Source of the DNA: Schistocerca nitens
Taxonomy: Eukaryota > Arthropoda > Insecta > Orthoptera > Acrididae
Assembly: GCF_023898315.1 (NCBI RefSeq)
Contig: NC_064616.1
Location: forward strand, 288,823,205-288,887,204
Length of the DNA stretch: 64,000 bases
Direction: 5' to 3'
Under the pieces are notes generated by a model. It saw nothing but the letters and a program-made list of their open reading frames with translations, had not been told where the DNA came from and did not search any database. Below, one piece after another: positions 45,021-56,365 of this stretch (its first letter is position 1; every line of letters begins with the position of its first letter). Made by a program: the position numbers and the translations under genes.

Positions 45021-45379
45021 AAAATAGTGGTACCTCATTCAGTTTACCCCTGGTGAAAGGTAGTGTTCTACAAAAAAGTGATTCAATAATGTAAAATTAT
45101 AGTACTACACCATCAGCTGACGTCAATACCACAGCAGCGATGGATGGTTTCCATTTTATGTATTATATCTTCCCATTTACTAACCTGAAAAACTGAGTCA
45201 GAATAATGAGTGATATGTAGAACTCAGAAAGAGCATAAGGTGTTTGTATTATACATTGCATAGCTTTGGGAGTAAGTTTCTTCAGAAAGAAAAACAAGAA
45301 GGAAAAAACATATTTTTAAAAGCTTATGTGAAACAATATATGTTTTATTATCGCTATTATTATTTATATGTGTTATAAT
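44911..45379. repeat. tandem duplication, unit 1 (469 bp)
   Basis: Starts aaccctggcatttgcctaaa and is repeated immediately at 45380 with about the same length. Units share tcatcagctgacgtcaata-like and ttgggagtaagtttcttcag sequence. The first 100 bp of each unit is a SINE3 fragment. Confidence 0.9.
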
Positions 45380-45490
45380 AACCCTGGCATTTGCCTAAAG
45401 TAATTTAGGTAATCAACGGAAAACCTAAATCACGATGGCCGGATGAAAATCGGAGCCTCCACCCTCCCTAATACAAGGCCACTCTGTTTA
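45380..45490 (-). mobile_element. SINE3 family fragment, duplicated copy
   Basis: Same fragment as at 44911, with a few differences (cacgatggccggatgaaaat). This shows that the duplication is not recent. Confidence 0.7.
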
Positions 45491-45833
45491 AAATAGTGCT
45501 GCCTCATTCAGTTTATCCCTGGTGCAAGATATTGTTCTACAAATAAGTGATTCAATAATGCAAAATTATAGTGCTACACTATCAGCTGACGTCAATATCA
45601 CATCAGCGATGGGTGGTTTCCATTTTATGTATTATATCTTCCCATTTTCTACCCTGAAAAACTGAGTCAGAATAATGAGCGATATGGAGAGCTCAGAAAC
45701 AAAATAAGGTGTTTGTATTATACATTGCATAGCTTTGGGAGTAAGTTTCTTCAGAAAAGAAAACAAGAAGGAAAAAACGTATTTTTAAAATGTTATGTAA
45801 AGTAATATATGTTTTATCATCGCCGTTATTATT
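45380..45833. repeat. tandem duplication, unit 2, cut by a LINE
   Basis: Second unit, matching 44911-45379. Its last bases (ttatttatatgtgttata) are displaced to about 47720-47739 by the LINE inserted at 45834-47714. Confidence 0.9.
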
Positions 45834-47714
45834 ATTATTATTATACAAATTTGGCCGTTAAAGACCGTGAAAATAGTTATTTCTTGCGCTTCTGGGAAGT
45901 CTTCTTTCTCTCAGTCCACACTTCTTTCATTCTTGCGCTGAAGGCGGCTTTTCTCTCTTCAGACCATTTAGTTCCACAAGTCTTCTTAATTTTCACACCG
46001 AAACCCGTGAATGAATTCAGTTTTTTTCTAAAAAGGTTTCTGTTAAATATTGTTTCCTGATCTATGTCCATTTCTTTTAGATCTCTTTCTGTGTTGATAA
46101 ACCATAAATTTTTATTTTTTAGATTTGCGATGTACGAAAATATTTGTTTTGTAAGCCTATTCGGGTTCATCCTCATGATGTGAGCATAAAAGGAGCATCT
46201 TCTTTTTCTAATTTCGTCTGTAATTTTGCTGCACTTCGTATACACTTCTTTGTTGCTTTTTAGTCTGTATACAGACTTGCCTTGATCATCTGTTATTTTC
46301 CTGTGTCCAAGAATTGTCCTCACAATTCTTCTTTCACGATTTTCTATCTGTTCTGCGTATGTAAAATTTGCCAGTGTTTCTGATGCATATAGTATCTGCG
46401 GTCTAATGACAGTCTGGTAGTGTCTGAGTTTAATGTTTTTGGATATACATTTTTTTTAATACATTTGTCTGCAGTAGTGAGTTGCTGTCTCTAGTTTTTG
46501 TATTCTAGCCCTGCAGGCTGGATGACCTTTTGCCACAGGCTGAATAGTTCACCAAGATATTTAAAATGTTTAGATACCTGTATTTTCCCGTATTTCGTAG
46601 TTATTTTCTTTGGTCGATTTTTTATATTTGTAATGATTTCTGTCTTTTCAAATGAAATTTGCAAGCCTGCTTTTTCAGCAGTTTCTTTAAGTAATTCTAT
46701 TTGTTTTATTGTGTCTTTTTGTGTGTAAGCTAAACAGGCGAGATCGTCAGCGAAGGCAAAACAGTTGGTTTCAATGGCTTTGTAGCACTTCCCTCCAATT
46801 TGGACTTTCTCAACTCCATGTTTTTGCGTGAGTTCTCTCCATTCTGCTATGACTTTATCCAGAACACAGTTGAAGAGTACCGGGGACAGCGCATCTCCTT
46901 GTCTGACGCCGGTTTTGACCTCGAAATGCCGTGAAATTTCTCCTTGGAATTTTACTTTTGATATTGTATTTGTTAATGTTTCTTTGATTATGGTGATTGT
47001 TGTTTCATCTATTTCATATTCTCGAAGTGTTTTGATGAGTGTGTCCCTATCGATTGAGTCATAAGCTTTTTTGAAATCAATGAATGTTATGAAATATTTC
47101 TTGCTCCTTGTAGATAAATAGTTCATTGTTGTTTTGAGGTTAAAAATTTGTTCGGCGCAGGATCTTCCTGGTCTGAAGCCAGCTTGATATTCTCCAAGTT
47201 TTCCCTCTATAATTGATGATACACGATTGAGCAGGGCCTTTGATAGAATTTTGTATGGGACTGGGAGAAGCGATATTCCACGATAGTTGTTAACATCCCT
47301 TTTGTCACCTTTTTTAAACAAAGGGTGAATTAGGGCAGTTTTCCAGTGACTTGGGATTTTCTTGGTTTCCCATACTTGTTCAAGTTCTTTGTGTAGTGCT
47401 TCTACTGATGTTTCTCCCCCGAGCTTGAGCATTTCTGCTGTAATTGTGTCTTCTCCACATGCTTTCCTGTTTTTGAGATTTTTGATTATGTTTGTGATTT
47501 CCTCTCGTGTTGGAGGTGTTGAATGTGTTGGTAATGTTTCTGGTTGCGTAAAACTGAGAGTTTGGATGGGTGTTTGGCAGTTTAGGAGTGTCTCAAAATA
47601 CTCAGCCAGGATTTCACAGTTTTCAGTATTGTTGGTGGCGAGAGTCTTATTATTTCTCATAAGGTTTAGGCAAGGGGACTGGTATCCTCGGAGTTTCTGG
47701 TTGAATGTTTTGTA
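45834..47714 (-). pseudogene. LINE (RTE-like), 5'-truncated, long RT frame
   Basis: TSD ccgttattatt at 45823-45833 and 47715-47725. The main frame 46491-47660 (389 codons) holds TREEITNIIKNLKNRKACGE, HPLFKKGDKRDVNNYRGISL, FITFIDFKKAYDSIDRDTLI (first Asp), TGVRQGDALSPVLFNCVLDK and CFAFADDLACLAYTQK (FADD active site), and FKYLGELF. It is followed after a break by 45877-46323, MRTILGHRKITDDQGKSVYR to RKRRCSFYAHIMRMNPNRLT. The 3' end is an (aat)n microsatellite tail. The RT frame is well preserved, but the endonuclease is absent and the RT and C-terminal parts are out of frame. Confidence 0.9.
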
Positions 47715-48717
47715 CCGTTATTATTTATATGTGTTATATTTTTTTAACAAACCCCTACTCTGTGTTATCTGAGGAATCCTTCCATGTATAGAATTTATTT
47801 TTACAGGTACTTTTTAACTGCGTTTCTAAACAAGTTTGCTTTAGTAAGATCTTTAATCTCCTTCGGAAATTTAATGAAGCGTTTTATTCCTTGGTATAAA
47901 CTGATGTCTGTTTTACTGTTTACTTGCTAAACGCAAGTTCAGTCAATCCCCTAATCCATGGTCGTCGACAGAGCTCTTTGTGCAGTAATTATCATCATTA
48001 ATTTGATGTGTACAACTTACCGGAAAATGTGTAGCGTAGTGTAGTGTAGTTAAAATCTCCAGTATTTTAATATATCTTTACAATCAGCTACACTACTATT
48101 TTAGGCTACTATTGTTATGAAACTTTTCTATAGACTGAAAATTGTGTTCTTATTTTGAGCGTTTTCTCTCCAGAAAAGAATTCCCTGGATAATAACTGAG
48201 TGTACATATCAAAAGCATGTAACTAAAAGACACTGACTGCTACACTGATATCAGGAATCAAAGGGCGTAACATGCTGATGACATTTTGTTTGCAAGTATC
48301 TTTCTGTGATCGCACCATTTCAACCGAGAATCAGTGTCCATTCCTAGAAATTATGTGTCTTTTTACAAATGTAATGATGTGCTATCTTCATTTAATTCAG
48401 CACTCCTATTTCCCCTCTTCAAACTGAAATACATGGCAACGTCACTTTACTGCATTATCAATTGTAACATTACTTTCGAATTTCATTTGTTCTGCTTGCA
48501 AGAAGTTTTCTTGTTTTCTGTCTCTATAATACCGCTGGCGTCAGCAAAGAGAATTTCTTCCCCGTGACTAACACTACTGGGAAAGCCATTGATGTATTTA
48601 AAGAAGAATATCGGTCCTAATATGCTACCCTGAGGTATTACAATATTAATGTATTTTAGTTCTGATAAGTGTTTCACTAAATTTTTAGACTTATTTTGAG
48701 GTCTTTTTTATTTCTAG

Positions 48718-49150
48718 CCTTTGTAGCCTACTTGGTGCCACAGCTGTGACTAACCATCTTGGGAATTAAGAAGCCGCCTCAGCTGTATTTAATCTTTTTA
48801 TTTATCAGATGACAACAATTTTCGTGCAACTGAAATCCACATCCTCAGATGATATTTAATGAGGTGATAAGAGCTAATCAGCCCGGAAAATGGTACGCAA
48901 CATTCGTTGTCAGTCCAAACTAATAAACCGATAAATGGCGTTACGGCAATGAATTTAAATCAGCCGGACGTGTGGATCCAAGATCAAAATCGTCATTGGA
49001 TCCTAAACAAACACAACTCCAGTCTACCTGTACGCCCATTCCCGTAACAAGGGCCGTGACCTCGTACTGTGAACTAGTGACCTGCGATAGTTCAGAGTAC
49101 ACGGTCGCGACCCGTGTTCCGGGAATGCGCATAGACTGGCGTATCACGCT
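48718..49150. mobile_element. unidentified insertion inside LINE RT
   Basis: The RT motifs on either side are about 500 bp apart where about 170 bp is expected, so roughly 330-430 bp has been inserted. It contains tttatttatcagatgacaac and, on the minus strand, CTGAGGA then GTG..CAC then GAAAA, a weak hammerhead-like arrangement. An inverted pair, gaactagtgacctgcgatagttc, lies near 49070. No TSD identified. Confidence 0.4.
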
Positions 49151-49919
49151 CTACGCAATCAAACGCCTTTGAAAGATCATAAAAATGTCTACTGCCGATA
49201 TACGATTATTTAAGGCTTGCACCTTTACATAGCATTCTCAATCGAGCAACACTTCTGCAATCCAAACTATGGTGTGCTAAGTAAATTGTTTCCACTTAAG
49301 TGTGCTGCTTCCCTAGAGTACATTAATTCTTCGAAAATACCGAAGATCGAAGTCAGTAATGACACTCGAATATAAGTGTTTAAGTCTGTCTTGTCACCTT
49401 TCTTATGATCAGGTTTAATATTTGCATATTCCAACCTGTCTGAAAAATTCCCTGTGCCAGTGATGCCTTGTATACCTCACTAAGGACATTACTCATTAAG
49501 TTGAAGCAACTTTTCAGAACTTTGTTTCATATTCCATCAACCCCACATGAACTTTTGTTTTTTAGAATTTTTGTAATAGTATTAATGGTAGTGAAGGATG
49601 TTGGCGCTACTTATAGTTTGTTAAAGTTTTGTGGAATGACATTTTTAACACATATCCTTGCTTCTTCAACTGAATCATTTAATCCTATATTTGCTGATAC
49701 GTTTAGAAATTGGTTGTTAAAAGCACTTGCAACTTGTGAATTATCAGTCCCAACATTGTCATTCAATCTGTTATGGAGTCTTGTACACTGGCTGTCCTGT
49801 CTCCCGTTTGACAATGTCCCATAGAGTTTTTAATGTTATTCTCCGCAATATTTATTTCTGTCAGAACATGCATACATTTCAACATTTTTTTATGAATTTT
49901 CTTAAATCTATCATCAGAT

Positions 49920-50175
49920 ACCGAGCGGGGTGGTGCAGTGGTTACCACACTGGACTTGCATTCGTGAGGACGACAGTTGAAACCCAGATCCGGCCATTCA
50001 GATTTAGATTTTTCCGTGATTTTCCAAAATCGCTCCAGGCAGGTGCTGGAATGGTTCCTTTGAAAGAACGCGGCCGATTTCCTTTCCCAACCTTGAAACA
50101 ATCCGAGCTTATGCTCCTTCTCCAATGACCTCGATGTCGACGGGACGTTAAACCCAATCTTCCTACTCTCCTTCC
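49920..50175 (+). mobile_element. SINE3 family, full length
   Basis: Head CGAGCGGGGTGGTGCAGTGG and B-box-like GACAGTTGAAACCCAGATCC, body GATTTAGATTTTTCCGTGAT, end AATGACCTCGATGTCGACGG. Approximate TSD tcatcagat (about 49911) and tcttcagat (about 50177). Open frames on both strands here are translated SINE. Confidence 0.8.
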
Positions 50176-50427
50176 ATCTTCAGATGTTTGATTATAGATA
50201 TCCTAGATTTCTTGGTGGAAACTTATTTTGCATTCGTTATTGGTGTGTTGCATAAAGATGGACAGAAAGTCTTTCCTCGCAGTTCGGTAAAACTTGCGAG
50301 ATATTTCATTTTTTTGACCTCTATGGAGACATTCATGAAAAGAGTTTAATCTTAGCAAAACTTAAAATGTGGAGAAAATATACGTGCAGTATAATTCTGT
50401 GTGACGAAATGACCCTGTGCTTTTGTT

Positions 50428-50628
50428 CAAAAAATGGTTCAAATGGCTCTAAGCACTATGGGACTTAAAATCTGAGGTCATCAATCACCTAGACTTAGAA
50501 CTACGTAAACCTAACTAACCTTAGGACATCACACACATCCATGCCCGAGGCAGGATTCGAACCAGCGAAATAGCAGCCCCGTGGTTCCGGACTGAAGCGT
50601 CTAGAACCGCTCGGCCACCGCGGGCGGC
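50428..50628 (-). mobile_element. SINE1, full length
   Basis: Perfect 11 bp TSD gtgcttttgtt at 50417-50427 and 50629-50639. The head is mutated around the B box. Confidence 0.93.
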
Positions 50629-50639
50629 GTGCTTTTGTT

Positions 50640-50978
50640 GCTAATTCTAAAATTAATACATTTTTGGACATTCAAAGTGTGAGTACTGTTCAGTTCACTA
50701 GAAAACGTCTTAAACCACGCCGTTTAATGGTTAATGGCAGCACATACGATAAACATTTTCAAAGCATAGCCCAGTTTCACATGAGTAACATAAACAGTAT
50801 TTTCAAAAATGTTACATGTTCGGTTACCGATGCCGTGAGAGTGTATGGGCGCAGTAAAATTCGTTTTTGACAGAACAATGAAATTAATTTCAAATTCGAA
50901 AAGAGAAGTAAAATGATTTACAATAACTTATGATTTGAGGTTCTGTTGAATGGTTAAGATTACAAACACAAAGCTTAT
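50640..50978. other. unannotated, no gene seen
   Basis: An open frame at 50664-50870 has no recognisable domain. Confidence 0.4.
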
Positions 50979-50979
50979 A

Positions 50980-52233
50980 CAGGGTGAGTCACTAACTACT
51001 GCCACCAAGGATAACTCTGAAAGTATGATAGTAGCTGAAAAGTTTGTGAGACAAAAATTGCGTGGGACAACGGGGGCCATAATATGACGTTGGTTTTTTG
51101 TTGCTAGGTGGGGTCACGTCAGAGATATGAAGGTCAACTTTCTTTTATAAATGGGATGCTATAGTTTGGTACTTATTTTCTGATAGCTGTTATCGAGACG
51201 AATCCAATGATCTGTAACAGTAAGGTCTTTGAAGGTCAACGAAGGTCACAAAGGTGGCATGAACGTCTGTCACCCTTCTGAATCTGAAGTTGAGCTCATC
51301 GGCAGAATTCGATGCGACGCATACAATCCGTACCAGTTAATTCTTGGTGAAGACCGATATGGTAAGGACGATACTTATGGCGATGCAGAACACGAACAAA
51401 ACTACTCTGGCTCGTGCCAGATTCCCTTGCGATTTGACGTGAACTAACACAAGGATCTCGAACCACAGTGGCAAGAGTACCAATTTCCGTTTCCTGTTAG
51501 TAACTTTCCTTTGCTGGATATGTTTCCGATGCGTTAAAGATCCAGCTGTTCTCAATTTATCATACACATATTTAAATGTACGACGTGTAGGGTGAGTACG
51601 TTGAGGATATCTTTCAGCATATAAGTCTCCAGCTCTCACTGAATTTCATTGGCATTCTCCGTAAATGAGAAGCATATCGACTTGTTCGTCGAGGGAATAC
51701 ATCATTCTCATTCGCTTGATTCGACGATGCTAGTCTTACCGTTCCTATTAGTGTTGTATTGATGTATTGCGAAACCGTAGAATGGTATTTACATGTCAAT
51801 GGCACGTTAGGTGGATACGCCGTATTTGGCGAACATTTACTATTTGCACGACATACGAGAGTGAATTGTCAGAGCATGTGCTTCGATAAGTGCCGAAGTG
51901 ATAAGGAATACCATTCAATCCGAGATTGTATCTTCTGTAAATGGGCGTTCATGCCACCTTTTTGACCTTCGTTGACCTTCAAAGACCTTACTTTTACACA
52001 TCATTGGATTCGTCTCGATAGCTGCTATCAGAAAATAAATACCAAACTAAAGCATCCCATTTAAAAAAAACTAATTTGACCTTCATATCTCTGAAGCGAC
52101 CCCACCTCGCAACAAAAAACCAACTTCACATTATGGCCCCCCTTGTCCCATGCAACTATTGTCCCACAAACTTTTCAGCTACTATCATGTTTTCGGAATC
52201 ATTCTACATGACAATAGTTAATGACTCACCCTG
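50980..52233 (-). mobile_element. deleted long-TIR element with DUF4817-like transposase
   Basis: TIRs of about 270 bp (50980-51255 and 51960-52233) start cagggtgagtcactaacta. TA duplications at 50978-50979 and 52234-52235. The minus-strand interior encodes MMYSLDEQVDMLLIYGECQ, RAGDLYAERYPQRTHPTRRT and FKYVYDKLRTAGSLTHRKHI, a DUF4817-like N-terminus. After a frameshift it reads VRDPCVSSRQIARESG. The whole catalytic domain is absent, so this is an internally deleted copy that could move only in trans. Architecture matches the element at 21624, but the TIR sequence differs. Confidence 0.85.
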
Positions 52234-52235
52234 TA

Positions 52236-53655
52236 TACAAACAATATCAAGCACTGGGTACAGTACACAACAACAACAAGATTATTTGTAGAGATTAATT
52301 CTGTGATGTTACGAATTTTCGGGGAAGGGAAGGGTCAATGTATCAATTTGAGGTAAGTTATACTGGTCCGGAAACCACCGAGTCGAAAATTACAAGCTAA
52401 AATCGTTCTGATACCTTTGGCAGTGTAATAAATTTACCGGTACTTTACGATTGTGGGGTAGGCAACGTTCAGAGGTGATAGTATGAACCAAAACAAGGAA
52501 AAATGTCCTGTATACTTGGGCTCTAAAAAGCTATGAGACCTTGTTCATTTTCGATACTTTCTTATACTCTACAAGTGCGCATAGCTCTTAAGGTGTATAT
52601 TTTAGAGCCCATGTTTACTAGACTTATTTATTGTTTTGGTCCATACTAGCACGTCTGCAAGTTGGCTACCCTACAATTCTAGCAACAACCACACCGGTAC
52701 ATGTATTCTACTGTGAGATAAGGTACAACACACGTTCTTATGTCGTATTTAATTTTCCAAAATGTTTTTTTTATGGAAACAACAACTTTTGTAAAACATT
52801 TGGTTCATGTAATTCAACTAACATACAATGAATGTGATACATATCATCACAGCTGCTTGCGCTTTCTCTGATAATAAGTAATGAACACGAAAAATAAATC
52901 AATAATCATAGGCTGGTAAAGACATTATGCTGGAAGTATAGTTCATGCTACAGTTTAATTTTAAAGATGACATTATGAGTTTTAGTTGTTATTTGGCTGT
53001 TATCATCATCTCAAAATGGCCGTTGCAAATTTTTTGACAAGAGAAATAACAAATAATGACAGAAGCAAGAGTAAGAGTATTGCACAACACCTTTTGCTAA
53101 ACGGGAGTAAGACGCATTAACTGATCTGTGTCACGTAAGCACACAGTTTTTTTCAGGCCAATAGTAACACACATCGTGCATCTTGAGATCTCCAACGAAA
53201 AACGTTTACAGCTAGTTTCTCTCCTTGTCTTCTATCAGTGACATAGTGTTCACACAAATATTTATGTGCCGTGTAGATAAAGTAAAAAAGCAATGAAAAT
53301 CATAATCAAAAGTTAAATAAACTAATTAGTTCTGGTACATACTGGACAGAACAAATGAGAGAAAACACTAAAAACAGCACTCCAGGGTAGATGAAAGATT
53401 GTCACAAGAGAAACAGGGGTTTTGCAGAGATAGCATAAAACACAAACAGTCCGACGAGTTAAACGTAGCGCTTGTGTTTCGCTAATGCGTACAAGTGCGG
53501 GTGTTGTCTACAGTGTAGCGAGAAGTTCTATTTAAAACTGCCAATTTCTTCCGCGTTCAGTTCCACACGGAAGTTTCGACTTCGCAAAGGAATATGTGAA
53601 AGTGGAAGAACCCAAGCGGTATCTGTCGCAGTACGATGGGGTCTGTAACTTCTGT
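52236..53655. other. unannotated, no gene seen
   Basis: AT-rich in 52700-53350. No domain, SINE or TIR recognised. Confidence 0.45.
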
Positions 53656-53927
53656 TAATATACTATTTGGTCAAAAGTATCTGAACACTTAATGGTGGGC
53701 ATTAACAGCGAGTGTGTCCATCTTTCGAATCCATGACGGATTGAACTCTGCTGGAGACGCCTTCAATGAGATGTGTCAATGTCTTTGGAGGAGTGGAAGA
53801 CCATTCTTCCTCAAGAGCCAAAATCAGAGAAGGCCGTGATGTAGGGCACTAGCGTCTGGAACGAAGTCGACGTTCTCACTCATCCTAAAGGGATGTCATC
53901 CAGGTCAGGAGTGTTATTGTCCACGGA

Positions 53928-54188
53928 GCGCTATCGGGCGTGGGCGGCACTTGGATGGGTGACCATCCAGGCCGCCATGCGCTGTTGCCATTTTCCGGGT
54001 TGCACTCAGCCTCGTGATGCCAATTGAGGAGCTACTCGACCGAATAGTGGAGGATTCGGTCAATAATACCATCATAACGAACGGGAGATCGGTGTGCTGA
54101 CCCCACGCCCCTCCTATCCACATCGTCCACTAAGGATGACACGGCGGTCGGATGGTCCCGGTAGGCCACTCGTGACCTGAAGACGGAG
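53928..54188 (+). mobile_element. 5S rRNA-derived SINE, 5'-truncated
   Basis: Perfect 13 bp TSD tattgtccacgga at 53915-53927 and 54189-54201. Starts inside the 5S-like head: GCGCTATCGGGCGTGGGC and CTTGGATGGGTGACCATCC. It then follows the body of the copy at 1421. It lacks box A, so its internal promoter is incomplete. Confidence 0.93.
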
Positions 54189-54892
54189 TATTGTCCACGG
54201 ACCATTGACTCACAGATGCTGCTTTCCGACTGGGTCCATTGCCATTCTGATACAAACAACCATTCGTCTACAGTACACAACGCTGTAAAGTGTGTTCATA
54301 TAGCATTTACGTTTTCATAAACGAAATAATAGTACCAAACCCTAATCACGAAAACAAGCCCCACACCGTAACACCACCTCCTCTGTACTTCACTGTTGGC
54401 ACTACACATGATGGCAGGTAACATTCTCCTGACATTCACCGAACCCATCGAATTTTCATAGGGTATAGCACGATTCATCACCCAAAGTCACTCATTTGCG
54501 ACATCCACTATTGAGAGGGGTCGCTCTTTGCATCACCTCAAGAGATGCTTAGTATTGACTACAGAAGTGTGTGGCTTATGAGAAGCTGCTCGACCATTGT
54601 AAACCAATGCTTTCACCTCCATACGCACTGTCATTAAGCTATCTGGAACGCTGACAGCAGTTTGGAACTCACGAGTGATTTTTTCCACTGATTTCATGCA
54701 TCTTTTTTACAACCACCATCCGCATTGCTTGATGGTCCCTATCCATCCGTTCCTAAGGTCAAACTGGGGTTGACAGTACATCACCAACACTCGGCTTGGG
54801 CAGCTTTAGAAGGGTCGAAATGTCTCTGATGGATTTGCTACTTATGTGACATCCAGTGACTAGTCCACGTTTGAAGCCGCTGAGTTCTCCTG

Positions 54893-55107
54893 GCCCGCAT
54901 CTCGTGGTCGTGCGGTAGCGTTCTCGCTTCCCACGCCCGGGTTCCCGGGTTCGATTCCCGGCGGGGTCAGGGATTTTCTCTGCTTCGTGATGGCTGGGTG
55001 TTGTGTTCTGTCCTTAGGTTAGTTAGGTTTAAGTAGTTCTAAGTTCTAGGGGACTGATGACCATAGATGTTAAGTCCCATAGTGCTCAGAGCCATTTGAA
55101 CCATTTT
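54893..55107 (+). mobile_element. SINE1b, full length
   Basis: Perfect 12 bp TSD tgagttctcctg at 54881-54892 and 55108-55119. The alternative head is complete: CTCGTGGTCGTGCGGTAGCG and GGGTTCGATTCCCGGCGG, then a SINE1 body and tail. It is the best copy of this subfamily in the window. Confidence 0.95.
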
Positions 55108-55202
55108 TGAGTTCTCCTGATCGACCCATTCTATTGTTACTGCTTCTGTACTGTCAACAGAATACTCCGGGTGTCCAGATACTTTTGATCAGATAATGTG
55201 TA

Positions 55203-55589
55203 AGCGCTCTGCAGTGGGAATTTCATTGGTGACTTCGAAACAAGCCTCCCGACACAACTTTTCAAAAGACAGTATGATTTTCGGATCATGTAGTATTCTA
55301 ATTCTTGGCCTATGATTTCGCCTCAGTTTTATTAGGGCAAGAGTTGCGTTTAAAGTACAATAAATATGACTCACGTTATCTCGTATCTCACTATCCATTA
55401 CGTAAATGGGTTCGAGAAAGAAGAAAATAACTTTCCAGATTCAGGGTTTATTGAGACTGGTTTGACCGATTGAGTCTTGTGAAGAGGATCAAATATGTCG
55501 AACAGGCGTATCTTCATACTTCCTTGAGTACCGTTCAGGATGTCGAAGGTGTGCATGATATATATTGCATGATAGTGGACTCATACTTT
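55203..55589. other. unannotated, no gene seen
   Basis: No domain recognised. Confidence 0.4.
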
Positions 55590-56365
55590 GATGATACATA
55601 ATGTTATGACCACCTGCTTAATAATCTGTTAGTCTGCCTTTGGAATGCAATACAGCAACGATGCTGCTTGGCATGGATTCGTCAAGTCCTTGATAGTTAT
55701 CTATGTCTGGCACCAGATGTCAACTCTCGGCTCACAAAATTCCCGTAAATTATGGGTCGGTGGTTTATAGACACAGAGCTGACGCTCGATAGCGTTTAAG
55801 ATTTGTTCCATTAGGTTCAAATCAGGCAGACATGATGCACAATACATCAAAGTGAGTTCACTGCCATGCTACTCGAACCCGTATAAAACGATTCTTAGCT
55901 AGTGTCACGGCCAATTATCCTGCTGGTAGACGCCATTGCTGTCAGGGAAGACATCAACCACGAGGGGGTGCAGGCGGCTCGCAGTAATGTTCACGTAGTC
56001 CACGGTGGTCATGGTGTCTTTGATTACTACTGCAGGTCCCATGGAAGCACTGTACTGCCCTCAACGGCCTGTGTCCATGGCATGGCGCATTTTTGGGGCA
56101 GCCGTTCGCCTGGAGGACAGAGCATCTGGACACGACCATCGACCTGCTGTGAAAAGAAACGTGGTTCATCCTAACAGGTGACATGTATCCATTGATACAC
56201 GGTCCAATCTGGAGCATCCCGTGTCCACTGCAATCGTAATTGACGATGACGTTGTAAGACGTCGTGGTCTCCTGACCTTCATTGCTTACATATTCCGCCC
56301 TCACAAACATATTCCGCACGTCAAGACGTTTCATTCGAACCCAAACTCGATAAGATAAAGTCAAT
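55590..56365 (-). pseudogene. Tc1-family element E, degraded fragment
   Basis: Plus-strand phrases attatgttatgaccacctgc and ctgctggtagacgccattgc, and the Cys/His-rich antisense frame at 55954-56364, match the reverse complement pattern of a common insect Tc1 group. I recognise the tatgaccacct end and the coding of FQQDN... read backward, but only in pieces. No continuous transposase frame remains, and the far end is truncated near 56365. Confidence 0.5.

Larger units (their letters stand above)
47742..50290 (-). pseudogene. CR1/Jockey-like LINE remnant, interrupted
   Basis: Minus strand, many lesions. From 5' to 3': ASAFNNQFLNVSANIGLNDS (49611-49814), HFYDLSKAFDCV near 49170 (first catalytic Asp), an inserted block at roughly 48718-49150, then VIPQGSILGPIFFFKYINGF and EEILFADASGIIETE (FADD changed to FADA) at 48483-48677. 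A C-terminal YVHSVIIQGILFWRENAQ-like piece lies near 48180-48220. An A-rich 3' end lies near 47738-47744. SINE3 is inserted near its 5' part. Confidence 0.7.
53661..55200 (-). pseudogene. Tc1-family element D with two SINEs inside
   Basis: TIRs share the core ggtcaaaagtatctg (left) and cagatacttttgatc (right, gtgtccagatacttttgatc). Minus-strand transposase traces: VEKITREFQTAVSVPDSLMT and ALVYNGRAASHKP (HTH region), then VPTVKYRGGGVTVWGLFS, which lies between the first and second catalytic Asp of Tc1 proteins. Many stops. The 5S-derived SINE at 53928 and SINE1b at 54893 interrupt it. Ends are approximate to a few bases. Confidence 0.75.

Noticed and set aside
49763-50157. Three overlapping frames on both strands
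   Set aside because: All lie over the SINE3 copy at 49920-50175 and have no domain.
50980-52233. Viral or LTR element because of long terminal repeats
   Set aside because: Repeats are inverted, flanked by TA, and enclose a transposase N-terminus, so it is a DNA transposon.
53914-54280. Minus-strand coding frames
   Set aside because: They read through the nested 5S-derived SINE. The TSD-defined insertion explains them.
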